Positions 1 to 9,175 of a stretch of DNA of 55,632 bases are shown here, in pieces. The notes beneath the pieces are model-generated. The model saw only the letters and a program-made list of their open reading frames with translations, searched no databases and was not told where the DNA came from. Position numbers and translations under genes: made by a program. This DNA is from an uncultured Alphaproteobacteria bacterium (GTDB lineage: Bacteria; Pseudomonadota; Alphaproteobacteria; Rhodobacterales; Rhodobacteraceae): assembly GCA_902524845.1 (NCBI GenBank), contig CABZEW010000010.1, forward strand, positions 1 to 55,632, read 5' to 3'. Each line of letters opens with the position of its first letter. The stretch's first letter is position 1.

Positions 1-558
1 CTTTTTTCAAACGATGTTCGAGTTGCAGATGTTTCCTTATAGATTGGTGCTAAAATTGAATTCAAAATAGTTTTTCTGTTGCTTAAAGATAAATTCATAG
101 TTTGATCCAGTTTTACAAACAATAGGATCATGTCGACGTTTGTACTAACTAACCAAGATTTTTGTCCGCTAAATGAAAAAGTGTTTTTCTTACTTTCATA
201 GGTAGTTTTCAGAGGTGCGCTTTTGATCTCTCTTACTGCTAAAGAAACAGTTCCACTAAATCTTTGTTCAAAGTGATATCTAATCGCACATTGATAGGCC
301 GAAAAAAAGACCCATGATAAATTGTTTGAAACGGAAGCTACAGTAATTAGCGTTGTAATAAAATCAATTTTTGAAAGCCGTTTATCAATCCAAAACCGAA
401 AAAAATGCTTTTCCTCTTGAAGCCGAAAAGATAGTGCTTTTCGCTCAACTATTTGGTTAATTGATGGTAATTTTAAATGGCTTTTGATTTACTTGGTCCT
501 GATGAGGTTTAGCAGAATAAATCGGCGGGTTTATAACATCCTTTACATATTTATACAA
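1..558 (-). pseudogene. Broken, edge-truncated gene, weakly acyl-CoA-dehydrogenase-like
   Basis: On the minus strand one frame stays open from about 488 down to the window edge (about 160 codons) but has no ATG, GTG or TTG upstream of residue 120. The preceding codons, read in another frame from a possible TTG at 558, give a plausible N-terminus that joins if one A is removed from the AAAA run at 471-474. The stretch FSGQKSWLVS followed by a hydrophobic strand resembles the beta domain of acyl-CoA dehydrogenases, but the match is weak. The gene continues beyond base 1. It could be a real gene with an indel error or a decaying one. The family call is tentative; the frame interruption is seen directly. 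Confidence 0.4.
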
Positions 559-570
559 AGTACATATTAA
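542..570 (+). promoter_or_regulatory. Candidate sigma70 promoter for the SulP gene
   Basis: TTTACA at 542-547 and TATTAA at 565-570 are separated by 17 bases, 40 bases ahead of the GTG start at 610. The surroundings are very AT-rich, so chance matches are likely. Confidence 0.3.
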
Positions 571-609
571 TTGGTACAAATTTTTTTTAAATGATTCAAG
601 AGGCGGACG

Positions 610-2208
610 GTGATAAAAACAACACTTTCAATATTAGCAGAGAGTTTTGAGAATAATTCTCTTAACAAACAACTCTCTATTTCGCTACTAAGAGTAGAAA
701 TTCTTGCGGGATTAACAGTTGCGATCGCGTTAGTCCCAGAAGCCGTTGCTTTCGCTTTTGTTGCAGGTGTAGAGCCTCTGGTAGGTTTATACGCTGCTTT
801 CATTGTTGGTCTGATTACAGCTCTATTTGGAGGACGACCGGGGATGATCTCGGGCGCGACAGGCGCCTTGGCGGTGGTTATGATTTCTCTCGTGTCGGAG
901 CATGGTGTTCAATATCTATTTGCAACCGTTATACTTATGGGCATCCTTCAAATACTAGCTGGAGTTTTCAAGTTGGGAAAATTTATAAGGATGGTCCCAC
1001 AACCAGTTATGTTGGGGTTTGTGAATGGACTTGCAATAGTGATAGGTCTTGCTCAAATTAGACAATTTCAAACCGAAACAACAGATGGCAAATTAGAGTG
1101 GATGAGTGGTATGTTATTAAGTACTTCAGTTCTTATTGTCTGTATTACCATGGTTCTAATTTGGCTAACTCCAAAAATAACGCGGCTTTTGCCAGGGCCT
1201 CTAGCAGCAATTATAATTGTAAGTCTGGTAGTTATTTATTTTGACATTCCTGTACCAGCGGTCGGGGACCTTGCCCCAGTTTCCGGTGGCTTGCCACCTT
1301 TCTCTGTCCCGACAGTTCCCCTCAATCTAGAAACCTTATATATAATTTTCCCGTATGCGATAGTCTTGTCCGCTATCGGATTAATTGAAAGTCTCCTAAC
1401 ACTTAACTTGGTTGGTGAAATAACCAATAAGAGAGGCGGGACAAGACAGGAGTGCATGGCCCAAGGTGCTGCAAACACAATTACAGGCTTTTTTGGCGGT
1501 ATGGGTGGATGTGCTATGATTGGTCAATCGATGATAAACGTCAAATCTGGAGGTCGAACAAGAATAGCTGCTACAGCAGCATCCCTTTTCTTACTCTTTT
1601 TCATTTTATATGGAAGCGCTCTTATCGAAGCTATTCCGATAGCGGCCTTGGTTGGTGTTATGTTCATGGTGGTTATAGGTACCTTCGCTTGGAGCTCTAT
1701 TACCTTGATAACTAAGATTCCGAAGTCAGACGCCCTTGTTATTATTTTAGTCACTGTTGTCACCGTTCTTGAAGACTTAGCCGTAGCGGTTCTAGTAGGG
1801 GTGATTGTTTCTGCCCTAGTTTTTGCTTGGAACTCAGCTATAAGAATCAGAGCCGTGGAACGTCCCTCTATAAGAACAAAAGGGGCTAAGGTTTACGATA
1901 TTGAAGGACCCTTGTTTTTTGGGTCTGTGGAAAGTTTTGTTGAGATTTTCAAGCCTGACGATGATCCCAAAACAGTTATACTGGATTTTGCTAAGTCAAA
2001 AGTAGTTGATCAATCTGCATTAAAAGCTATTGAAGACATTGCTGAAAAGTACCAAAGTTCTGGCCGGCAGGTCAAGTTACGTCACTTGAGTCGTGATTGC
2101 CATGATCTCTTGACAAAGACAGGCCAGTTGATGGTTGACAGTGATGACGACCCGACCTACCAAATTGCAGTTGACTATAATGTGAAAACAGGGGTCTTGG
2201 CTAAATAA
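610..2208 (+). CDS. SulP family inorganic anion permease with STAS domain
   Basis: A 532-residue SLC26/SulP transporter of the inner membrane. Residues about 25-430 are strongly hydrophobic with 10 or more membrane spans. The early segment has the PEAVAFAFVAGV pattern of the SulP signature, and GGMGGCAMIGQS is the typical mid-protein motif. Residues about 440-525 form a cytoplasmic STAS domain (VVDQSALKAIEDIAEKY). Family members carry sulfate, bicarbonate or other anions, usually with Na+ or H+; the substrate here cannot be read from sequence. The start is GTG, preceded by a purine-rich AAGAGGCGG. It is monocistronic and converges with the M20 gene. Confidence 0.9.
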   Translation: MIKTTLSILAESFENNSLNKQLSISLLRVEILAGLTVAIALVPEAVAFAFVAGVEPLVGLYAAFIVGLITALFGGRPGMISGATGALAVVMISLVSEHGVQYLFATVILMGILQILAGVFKLGKFIRMVPQPVMLGFVNGLAIVIGLAQIRQFQTETTDGKLEWMSGMLLSTSVLIVCITMVLIWLTPKITRLLPGPLAAIIIVSLVVIYFDIPVPAVGDLAPVSGGLPPFSVPTVPLNLETLYIIFPYAIVLSAIGLIESLLTLNLVGEITNKRGGTRQECMAQGAANTITGFFGGMGGCAMIGQSMINVKSGGRTRIAATAASLFLLFFILYGSALIEAIPIAALVGVMFMVVIGTFAWSSITLITKIPKSDALVIILVTVVTVLEDLAVAVLVGVIVSALVFAWNSAIRIRAVERPSIRTKGAKVYDIEGPLFFGSVESFVEIFKPDDDPKTVILDFAKSKVVDQSALKAIEDIAEKYQSSGRQVKLRHLSRDCHDLLTKTGQLMVDSDDDPTYQIAVDYNVKTGVLAK

Positions 2209-2223
2209 ACAATCTAACCTAAA

Positions 2224-3390
2224 TCAATCAGGTTTCAGTTGTTTTTCTACTAATCTTGCTAAAACTGAAGCGCCAACAGGGATAATATCTGGGTCAAGTA
2301 TAAACTTTGGGCTGTGCAGCGGTTGTGTTCCCTTATGACCTATTCGGCAGTAGGCTCCTCTTACATGCTTCAACATATCCGCAAAGTCCTCAGAGCCAGT
2401 AGCCGGGTTCGCGCCTCTAATTATGTTTTCCTTCCCAACGATTTCTTCTGCGGCATCCATATAAAAATCACTAAGTTGATCGTCATTATGTAGAACATCA
2501 AAGGTATTTCTAAGATCAGGAATTACTTCAACTTGGTAGGCTAATTCGAGACCCTTACATAGCGCTCTTACCCGTTCCTCCACTAGCTCATAGATTTCTT
2601 GAGAAAAATACCGTATTGTTCCACATAGACTAGCCTCTTCAGGAATTACATTGTAAGCAGAGCCGGAGTGCATTTGTGTTATGGATAAGACAACACTTTC
2701 TAGAGGCGGCGTATTTCTGGAAACTATAGATTGCATTTGGTCAATCAAACTGGAGCATATAATTATCGGATCTATCGATTGATGAGGCATTGCCGCATGA
2801 CTTCCTTTTGCATTTATTTTTATATCAAAAAAAGAAGCACCCGCCATGGCTTTACCTTTACATATAGAAATTTCGCTATGTCTTCCATTTGGCGAATTAT
2901 GCATTCCATAAATTTCGGAGCACGGAAATTTTTTAAATAGCCCTTCTTTTAGCATTTGGCGTGCTCCGCCCAAACCTTCTTCAGCTGGTTGAAAAATTAA
3001 AACTGCTTTTCCTTTAAAATTCCGCGTTTCACATAGATACCTTGCCGCCCCTAACAACATTGTAGTGTGTCCATCATGCCCGCATGCGTGCATTTTTCCT
3101 TGGTTCTTCGACGCATATTCAAGGTTAGTAGTTTCCTCTATTGGGAGCGCATCCATATCAGCTCTGAGTCCAATTTGATTATCACTCTTTTGATTGCCAT
3201 TGATAACAGCAACTACTCCCGTCTTCCCAATCTCTTTGTGTATCTCATCAACCCCAAACTCTTGGAGTTTTTCTTGTACTATCTTTGATGTTCTTATTTC
3301 CTCAAAACCTAATTCTGGGTGCTCGTGAAGATCTTTAAAGATATTCGTGAGTTCATTGGATATTTTATCTATTTCTGGTAATATATTCAT
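2224..3390 (-). CDS. M20 family amidohydrolase (hippurate / N-acyl amino acid hydrolase type)
   Basis: A 388-residue metallopeptidase-fold amidohydrolase that cleaves N-acyl amino acids or related amides in the cytoplasm. Visible motifs are RADMDALPIEE with the metal-ligand region, HACGHDGHTTMLLGAA, and FQPAEEGLGGA with the catalytic glutamate. The dimerisation domain follows (about 180-290). ATGSEDFADM and the late GHKGTQPLHSP histidine complete the active site. Length matches the AbgB/HipO/amidohydrolase subfamily. It lies alone between convergent SulP and a divergent oxidoreductase operon. The exact substrate (hippurate, N-acetyl amino acid or indole-acetyl conjugate) is unresolved. Confidence 0.9.
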   Translation of the reverse strand: MNILPEIDKISNELTNIFKDLHEHPELGFEEIRTSKIVQEKLQEFGVDEIHKEIGKTGVVAVINGNQKSDNQIGLRADMDALPIEETTNLEYASKNQGKMHACGHDGHTTMLLGAARYLCETRNFKGKAVLIFQPAEEGLGGARQMLKEGLFKKFPCSEIYGMHNSPNGRHSEISICKGKAMAGASFFDIKINAKGSHAAMPHQSIDPIIICSSLIDQMQSIVSRNTPPLESVVLSITQMHSGSAYNVIPEEASLCGTIRYFSQEIYELVEERVRALCKGLELAYQVEVIPDLRNTFDVLHNDDQLSDFYMDAAEEIVGKENIIRGANPATGSEDFADMLKHVRGAYCRIGHKGTQPLHSPKFILDPDIIPVGASVLARLVEKQLKPD

Positions 3391-3487
3391 GTTTAACTTC
3401 TCGCCTTGAGTATTTACTAATTAATATAATACAGAAAATGATGAGATTAATTTATTTAAAAATTTAACAAGTTAATTGGAGAAAAAA

Positions 3488-4462
3488 TTGTCAAAGGCAA
3501 TCGTTATAAATTCGTATGGTTCTTCAGAAGTCTTATCTTATCAGGAAAAGGTCATTAATGAACCAGCTGCTAATCAGATTCAAATCAGAAACACTGCTAT
3601 AGGCGTAAATTATCATGATGTATATGTTCGATCAGGACTGTACAAAACGCTCCCTCTTCCCGGCGTTCCAGGTTGTGAAGCCAGCGGCATAGTTGAAAAA
3701 ATTGGTGATCATGTTCAAGGCTTCAAGGTTGGAGAGCGAGTAACATATTGTACAAGAGAATATGGGGCATACGCGACCCATATCAATATTTCCCATGACA
3801 AAGTAATAAAGATACCTAATTTTTTAAGTGATGAATTAGTGGCAACAAATTTCTTAAGAGCGATGACAGTAGAGATGCTTATTAATCGAATAACTTCCGT
3901 TGATTCATCAAAGAAAATTTTGGTAACAGCAGCGTCAGGAGGGGTTGGTCGCTTACTTTGCCAATGGGCAAGCTCATTGGGCGTTAAAGTAATAGGTAGC
4001 GTAGGGTCACAAGAGAAAATTCAGGAAACTAAAATGATTGGATGTTTTGAAACTTTGGTTTCTAGTGATGAAGGGTTTAGTAAGAAAATTCTAGAAGTTA
4101 CAGAAGGAAAGGGAGTCGATATTGTTTTTGACTCTGTTGGAAATGATACCTTTGAGACTTCGCTAGCATCATTAGCTCCTTGTGGATATTTAATAAACTT
4201 TGGTCAATCATCAGGTCCTGTTAAACCTTTATTAATGACAACACTAGCAGAGAAATCACTTTCTATTTCCCGTCCTATACTTTTCCATTATTTTGGGACT
4301 CGTGAAAACTATGAAAAAATGGCATCTTCAGTTTTTAAAGCTTTTGAGGATGATATAATTAAAGTATCCAATTTTTTGCCATTTGATTTGAAAGACGCAT
4401 CCGGTGCACATGATACATTAGAATCTAGAAAGGGTGGGGGTAGCTTATATCTTATCCCCTAA
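3488..4462 (+). CDS. Zinc-independent MDR quinone oxidoreductase
   Basis: A medium-chain NADPH-dependent oxidoreductase of the quinone reductase (QOR) type, about 324 residues. The N-terminal catalytic part carries the NYHDVYVRSG motif (QOR-like NxxD), and there is no structural zinc cysteine cluster. The Rossmann fold has TAASGGVGRLLCQWA (AxxGGVG). I chose the TTG at 3488 because GGAG at 3478-3481 sits six bases upstream; a TTG at 3476 would overlap that site. It is the first gene of a four-gene plus-strand run with the rhodanese, GST-like and hydratase genes. A TATAAT lies at 3425-3430 but has no good -35 partner. Confidence 0.85.
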   Translation: MSKAIVINSYGSSEVLSYQEKVINEPAANQIQIRNTAIGVNYHDVYVRSGLYKTLPLPGVPGCEASGIVEKIGDHVQGFKVGERVTYCTREYGAYATHINISHDKVIKIPNFLSDELVATNFLRAMTVEMLINRITSVDSSKKILVTAASGGVGRLLCQWASSLGVKVIGSVGSQEKIQETKMIGCFETLVSSDEGFSKKILEVTEGKGVDIVFDSVGNDTFETSLASLAPCGYLINFGQSSGPVKPLLMTTLAEKSLSISRPILFHYFGTRENYEKMASSVFKAFEDDIIKVSNFLPFDLKDASGAHDTLESRKGGGSLYLIP

Positions 4463-4472
4463 TATTAATAAA

Positions 4473-5363
4473 ATGGAAAGAACTGAAATCGATTGGAAAT
4501 ATCCTGAAGCAATAGTCTCTTGTGAGTGGCTTAATAGAAACTTGGAAAATAAAAATGTACGCCTTTATGATTGCACAACCTTTCTGCACTATACGGACAA
4601 TCATCCTTCAAAACCGTATGATGTTGAAAGTGGGTACAAAGATTATTTAAAAGAACATATTCCGGGTGCATCATTTCTAGATCTCCAAAACCAGATCTCA
4701 GATACTGAAAGTCAATATAAATTTACCTTTCCTAAAGTTGAGCTCTTGAGGAATAGATTTGGTAACCTAGGAATTGGTGAGCCCTACCACATTATTTTGT
4801 ATTCAACAAATGGCCTTCAATGGGCCACCAGAGTTTGGTGGATGATTTACGTACTAGGGTACACAAAGGTTAGTGTATTAAATGGTGGCCTGAAAGAGTG
4901 GAAACGAAGAAATTATAACCTTGAGCGTCGCGAAAATTTTTATTTAGAAACTGCATTCTCAAGCGCAGAAAAGCAAGGCTTTTTTGTTGGAAGGGAACAA
5001 ACATTAAATTCTATGATTGATAACAATTGTTTTTTAATTAACGCACTGACGAGCGATATTCACAAGGGAGAAAGTACGCGTTATGGTAGACCAGGTAGAA
5101 TTCCTTCTAGTATAAATATTCCCTTCAGTGATCTTATGGACATAAATACGCATATGCTAAAGTCACCTAAAGAAGCCTTAGCAACTTTTGAAAAACACAA
5201 CATCACACAAGATAGTGAGATACTTAACTACTGTGGTGGAGGTATTGCTGCAACACTGAATGCTTTTGTATTGCGTCAACTCGGTTTTGAGAAGTTGAAA
5301 GTATATGATAACTCGCTAAGTGAGTGGGCTATGGATAAAAGCCTTCCTATGGAAATAGATTAG
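4473..5363 (+). CDS. Sulfurtransferase with two rhodanese domains
   Basis: A two-domain thiosulfate/3-mercaptopyruvate-type sulfurtransferase (about 296 residues), which moves a sulfane sulfur through a cysteine persulfide. The N-terminal domain (about 10-135) is inactive-type. The C-terminal domain carries the active-site loop CGGGIAAT with the cysteine near residue 254, instead of CGSGVTA of MST or CRxGxR of classical rhodanese. I start at ATG 4473, 10 bases after the previous stop; an in-frame GTG at 4434 would overlap the quinone oxidoreductase. A clear paralogue on the opposite strand at 12.6-13.4 kb has the same loop. Confidence 0.85.
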   Translation: MERTEIDWKYPEAIVSCEWLNRNLENKNVRLYDCTTFLHYTDNHPSKPYDVESGYKDYLKEHIPGASFLDLQNQISDTESQYKFTFPKVELLRNRFGNLGIGEPYHIILYSTNGLQWATRVWWMIYVLGYTKVSVLNGGLKEWKRRNYNLERRENFYLETAFSSAEKQGFFVGREQTLNSMIDNNCFLINALTSDIHKGESTRYGRPGRIPSSINIPFSDLMDINTHMLKSPKEALATFEKHNITQDSEILNYCGGGIAATLNAFVLRQLGFEKLKVYDNSLSEWAMDKSLPMEID

Positions 5364-5402
5364 TGAATAATTTACTAGATAAAAAATTAAAGAGGCTTTT
5401 TT

Positions 5403-6035
5403 GTGGATAAAGAAATCCCGATACTTTATAGTTTTCGTCAATGTCCCTATGCAATAAGAGCTAGGTGGGTACTTCTGTCATCAAATGTCAATAAGGAATT
5501 GAGCGAGATTGTATTAAAGGACAAGCCAAGTGAATTTTTGAGGGCTTCAAATTCTGGTACTGTTCCAAGTTTACAATTCAAGGATAAAATAATTGATGAG
5601 AGTATTGATATTATGATTTGTGCTTTAAGAAAAAATGATCCAGATGGCTGGTTAGATATGCCTGAAGAAGGGTATCGCTTAATTGCCAAAGTGGAGAAAA
5701 AATTCAAACCTAACTTAGACAAAACAAAATACGCTAATCGATATCCTCAAAATGACAATAAAGTCAGTAGGTACTTAGCCATAAAATTTTTGATTGATCT
5801 TGACAAAAAAATCAAGGGTGATTTCCTTTTTGGCGAACAACCCAAGCTAGTTGATATAGATACCTTCCCATTTGTAAGACAATTTGCAAACATCGATACA
5901 AATTGGTTTAATGAATTCGGGTGGGAAAAACTTCAAAATTGGCTGGAAGCTTTTGTTGGATCTAATTTGTTTGATAAATCTCAAAAGAAATTCAATCAAT
6001 GGAGGCCGGATGCCGCCCCGGTATTTTTCCCTTGA
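5403..6035 (+). CDS. Glutathione S-transferase family protein
   Basis: A 210-residue GST-fold protein. The N-terminal thioredoxin-like domain begins with YSFRQCPYAIRARWVLL, a CPYA/CPF-type glutathione-binding motif, and has the cis-proline strand GTVPSLQF followed by DESIDIM. The C-terminal all-helical domain has the conserved hydrophobic/acidic segment LVDIDTFPFVRQF. The function (conjugation, isomerisation or disulfide reduction) is not evident. The start is GTG, with AGAGG about 10 bases upstream. It overlaps the next gene and may act in the same detoxifying or catabolic path as its operon partners. Confidence 0.8.
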   Translation: MDKEIPILYSFRQCPYAIRARWVLLSSNVNKELSEIVLKDKPSEFLRASNSGTVPSLQFKDKIIDESIDIMICALRKNDPDGWLDMPEEGYRLIAKVEKKFKPNLDKTKYANRYPQNDNKVSRYLAIKFLIDLDKKIKGDFLFGEQPKLVDIDTFPFVRQFANIDTNWFNEFGWEKLQNWLEAFVGSNLFDKSQKKFNQWRPDAAPVFFP

Positions 6036-6835
6036 GCATCAAAACTAATCTTTCAAATTACTTAATTGAATGCTTAGAAAATAAAGCTCAGGCGCAATTA
6101 CCGAGTAATACTATTCCTAACTTTTCTCTCTCAGATGCTTATAAAACCGCATCAGAGATTAAACAAATTCGAGAAAATAAAAAGGAAAAAGCTTCAGGAA
6201 TTAAAGTAGGTTTTACCAACAAAACAATTTGGAATAAATATTCTGTAAACGCACCAATTTTTGGCTTAATGTACTCCTCTACGATTTTGGACAACGAACA
6301 ATTATTTTCACCAGAGAAATTCCTTGAACCAAAGTTTGAGCCCGAAATCTTCTTTAGGTTAAGTAAAAAACCTCATAGTGAAATGAGCGATATTGAATTA
6401 ATGTCTTGTTGCAAGAGTTTCGGAATTGGAGTCGAGTTAGTGCAGAGTATCTATAAAGGATGGATTTTTACACTATCCGATACAGTTGCTGGCTTTGGTT
6501 TACATGGCCAATACAAAATTTTACGAGAAATTGCAATTCCATCTGATGAAAATGTCAAATTGAAAATAATCAATGAATTAAAGAATTTCAATCTCATATT
6601 AACGAAAAACGATACTGTTCTAGAACAGGGAAATTCTAAGAATATATTGGGTGAAAGTCCATTGGTAGCGTTGAGATCTTATGTAGAATTTTGTGAAAAA
6701 AACTCAAAGTGGTTAATCCTTAATGGACCGATAACAACGGGTACTATTACAGACGCATACGATATTAGTGAAGCTGATGTTTTTTCCTGTGAACTTGACC
6801 GTTTATTTGAAGAGAGGTTTTTTGTAAAATTTTAA
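6032..6835 (+). CDS. 2-keto-4-pentenoate hydratase / fumarylacetoacetate hydrolase family protein
   Basis: An MhpD-like protein of about 268 residues; the family hydrates 2-hydroxypenta-2,4-dienoate or decarboxylates oxalocrotonate in meta-cleavage pathways. Visible motifs are GIKVGFTN (substrate/metal pocket), EPEIFFRL (metal-binding E-x-E) and the late LILNGPITTGTI (NGxxxxTG). The start is uncertain: TTG at 6032 overlaps the previous TGA in TTGA fashion, while an ATG at 5999 would add 11 residues inside the GST gene. No ring-cleavage dioxygenase is present nearby, so the real substrate is unknown. Confidence 0.75.
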   Translation: MSIKTNLSNYLIECLENKAQAQLPSNTIPNFSLSDAYKTASEIKQIRENKKEKASGIKVGFTNKTIWNKYSVNAPIFGLMYSSTILDNEQLFSPEKFLEPKFEPEIFFRLSKKPHSEMSDIELMSCCKSFGIGVELVQSIYKGWIFTLSDTVAGFGLHGQYKILREIAIPSDENVKLKIINELKNFNLILTKNDTVLEQGNSKNILGESPLVALRSYVEFCEKNSKWLILNGPITTGTITDAYDISEADVFSCELDRLFEERFFVKF

Positions 6836-6837
6836 AG

Positions 6838-7926
6838 TCACCAAACTTTACCTCTGCCAATAACTTGCATATTTTTAAAGTTCCTCTCTTCAGTAATAAC
6901 AGTCACCTCATCTAACATATTAGTTACAACACACGCATGATTAGGAATTATTTGGATCTTCTGTCCAATTTCTAAAATTTGTTCTTTGGTCACTTACAAT
7001 AGTGCCATGCTCTTCAGTTAATTGTACAATTCTGAGGTTAGGAAAGTTTACTACGCGACCATGATCTTTCATTCCAAAGAGGTCAGAAGTTAATACTTTT
7101 GACCCAGCGTCTATTATCGCTCTATTTTTAGTTGGAGTTGATACTACTGTTGCTAAAACAGTTAATGCCACCCTGTCCTCTGAACAAATTTCTTTTTCGA
7201 CCATAGATCTATCATTAAATATGTAAGTTCCAATTCTATACTCTGTTGCAACCGGAATATCTTTGACTTGCCACATGTCAGGCGAGCCACCGATAGAAAC
7301 TGTATTTACAGCAATATTTTTCGCTTCAATTAGTTTTTTTGCGTCAGTTAAAAAGCTGTTAATTTTTTGAGCTTTAGAAGTAGGAGGGTAGGTCATTAAC
7401 CCTCCGAAAATTAGTGCAGGGCTTCTATTAATCAATTCTGCCAATTCACAAGCTTCTTGAGGACTTATGACCCCGCAACGATTGGCTCCAGTATCACACT
7501 CAACTAATACAGGTAAAGCTTCCTTAGCCCCTTTAAATGTCTTTGATAAGCCCTTTATGCAAAAAGAGCTGTCAGCTACGACGGAAACTTTAACTTTTTT
7601 GGCTAGATCTTGAAGAGCCCTTAATTTTTTTTCTCCTATTATGTTGTACGTAATGAGGACATTATCAATCCCCCCTCAGAAATTATCGCCTCGGCTTCAC
7701 TAATTTTTTGTGCTGTTATTCCTATGGCTCCAGCTCTGACTTGTAATTTAGCTAGCGCTGGAATTTTGTGTGTCTTTATGTGAGGTCGTAACGTAATTCC
7801 AATATCATCACAATATTTTTGGTAAGTTTTTATATTTTCTTTAACTATCCTTAAATCCACTAAAACTGCTGGAGTATCGATATCTTGGATTAGGCTAATT
7901 TTTTCAGTCGATCTATCTGTTTTCAT
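6838..7926 (-). pseudogene. D-threonine aldolase / D-serine dehydratase-like gene with two single-base frameshifts
   Basis: The full family sequence is recoverable but only across three frames. The N-terminal part, from ATG 7926, has DTPAVLVDL and RPHIKTHK with the PLP lysine. It is interrupted at the run of six C (7670-7675), where one base is missing. The middle frame then runs through VVADSSF, CDTGANRCG and IGGSPDM. A second shift, one extra A at 6985-6987, moves to the final frame, which carries PNHAC with metal-binding His and Cys and ends at 6838. The two shifts compensate, so the first and last parts share a frame. It is either an inactivated gene or one with two homopolymer base-call errors. 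The gene sits 5 bases from the broken hydrolase. Confidence 0.85.
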
Positions 7927-7931
7927 TTCCG

Positions 7932-8927
7932 CTAAAGTCTTGAGAGGAACTCTAAAATAAACTGATTAACTTCTTCAGGTTTTTCCTGTTGAACCCAATG
8001 CCCCGCATCATCCAAAAGACATGTTGATAAAAGGTTTTCGTAACTTTTACCAATTTTATCCTCCAGATCTTTACTACTCTGGTAGTTCGGACCTGTAAAG
8101 GAATTTACTGGATCATATTTACCTGTTAAAAAAGCAGATGGTTGCTGTACTTTTGCCCTTGTTAGCTCAATTAAGTCCTCAAAATCAATTGGCTGCACCC
8201 TGTATCTATTTAGAGGACCACGCATTCCACTTAATTCAAATTCATCGACTAAATAATCCATATCAACTGGGGTTATCCACGGTGGATAAGTATCAAATGT
8301 TTGGTAGTGCCTCTAAATATTTTCCATTAACAGCTTTTGAGCTTCCTGTGATTGCATTTTCTTTTTGAGCTTTCATACCCCTTGCATCTATTGAAAAATA
8401 GGTTCGCTCCAAATATTTACGTATATTCTCTTCAAACTCCGTCTCTGCAACGCCTTCTTCTTGAAAATAAAGTTGATAGAAAAACTTCCCTTGATATATC
8501 TTTTGCCAGAGATCCATTGATGAAATATCTCTTCTTGGGAAAAATGGTACTGAAAGTCCTAAAACAGCAGATATTCTTTTTTCATTTAAAACTGCCGTAT
8601 TCCACACAATTGGTCCTCCCCAATCATGACCAATTAAAATTGCTGTATCAAAGCCAAGGGCATCTATGACACCAATTACATCTTTAGTAAGTTCCCTCAT
8701 ACTATATGCTTCAATTTCGTAAGGCCGTGATGAGCCTCCATAGCCTCTTACATCAATGGCGGCTACGGTGAAGCCCTTCTCTGCTAGCACGGGAATTTGA
8801 TGTCTCCAACTATACCAGCTTTCAGGACATCCATGGACTAAAACGATTAGTGGCCCTGATCCTTCTATTTTTACTCGTATATTTATGTTATATGATTTTA
8901 AAAGTTTGAAAGTGATTTCTTCTTCAC
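7932..8927 (-). pseudogene. Epoxide-hydrolase-like alpha/beta hydrolase, frame-disrupted
   Basis: An alpha/beta hydrolase of the epoxide hydrolase type. VLVHGCPESW gives the oxyanion HGxP-like loop, DVRGYGGS follows, GHDWGG holds the nucleophilic Asp, and DDAGHWVQQE holds the catalytic His. The reading frame is interrupted near 8300-8302, where removing one A rejoins the parts before TYPPW. At the 5' end the frame has no start codon. The GTG at 8925-8927, overlapping the upstream stop, becomes usable only if an extra A is added at 8916-8918. Apart from these single bases the protein looks complete, so recent damage or sequence error is likely. The catalytic triad is preserved. Confidence 0.8.
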
Positions 8928-9175
8928 CTAGTTCCTTCTAAGACAGAAACTTTTGCCATCGCTTGCTCTTTTAGACTTTGCATGGCTTTTAATACTTCAA
9001 GATTAGATCCCGCCACTTGTTTTGAAGGAAATATTTCAATAATAAAACCCGTATTATCACTTGATTTAAATAGATTTCTTTTCAACTCTTCAGTTTCAAT
9101 AGGCTGAGCTACTGCTTCGACTACAGACCATAAGGAAGGTGCCAATAGAGTGAAATTAATTGCCCTTCCGTACAT
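8924..9175 (-). CDS. Small protein of unknown function
   Basis: I do not recognise this 83-residue protein. The start is ATG 9175, whose A overlaps the upstream gene's TGA, so it is probably translationally coupled to it. A central segment SSDNTGFIIEIFPS looks like a ferredoxin-like alpha/beta strand. There is no signal peptide or membrane segment. It overlaps the possible start of the hydrolase gene by four bases. It could be a small dimeric alpha/beta-barrel protein like its GYD-like neighbour, but this is only a guess from size and context. Confidence 0.55.
   Translation of the reverse strand: MYGRAINFTLLAPSLWSVVEAVAQPIETEELKRNLFKSSDNTGFIIEIFPSKQVAGSNLEVLKAMQSLKEQAMAKVSVLEGTR

Noticed and set aside
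3406-3430. Promoter with TTGAGT and TATAAT before the quinone oxidoreductase gene
   Set aside because: The spacer is 13 bases, too short for a sigma70 promoter; only the -10 element remains plausible.
5999-6031. ATG at 5999 as the start of the hydratase
   Set aside because: It is inside the GST gene with no ribosome-binding site at the right distance; the TTG at 6032 is equally or more likely, so I kept the shorter start.
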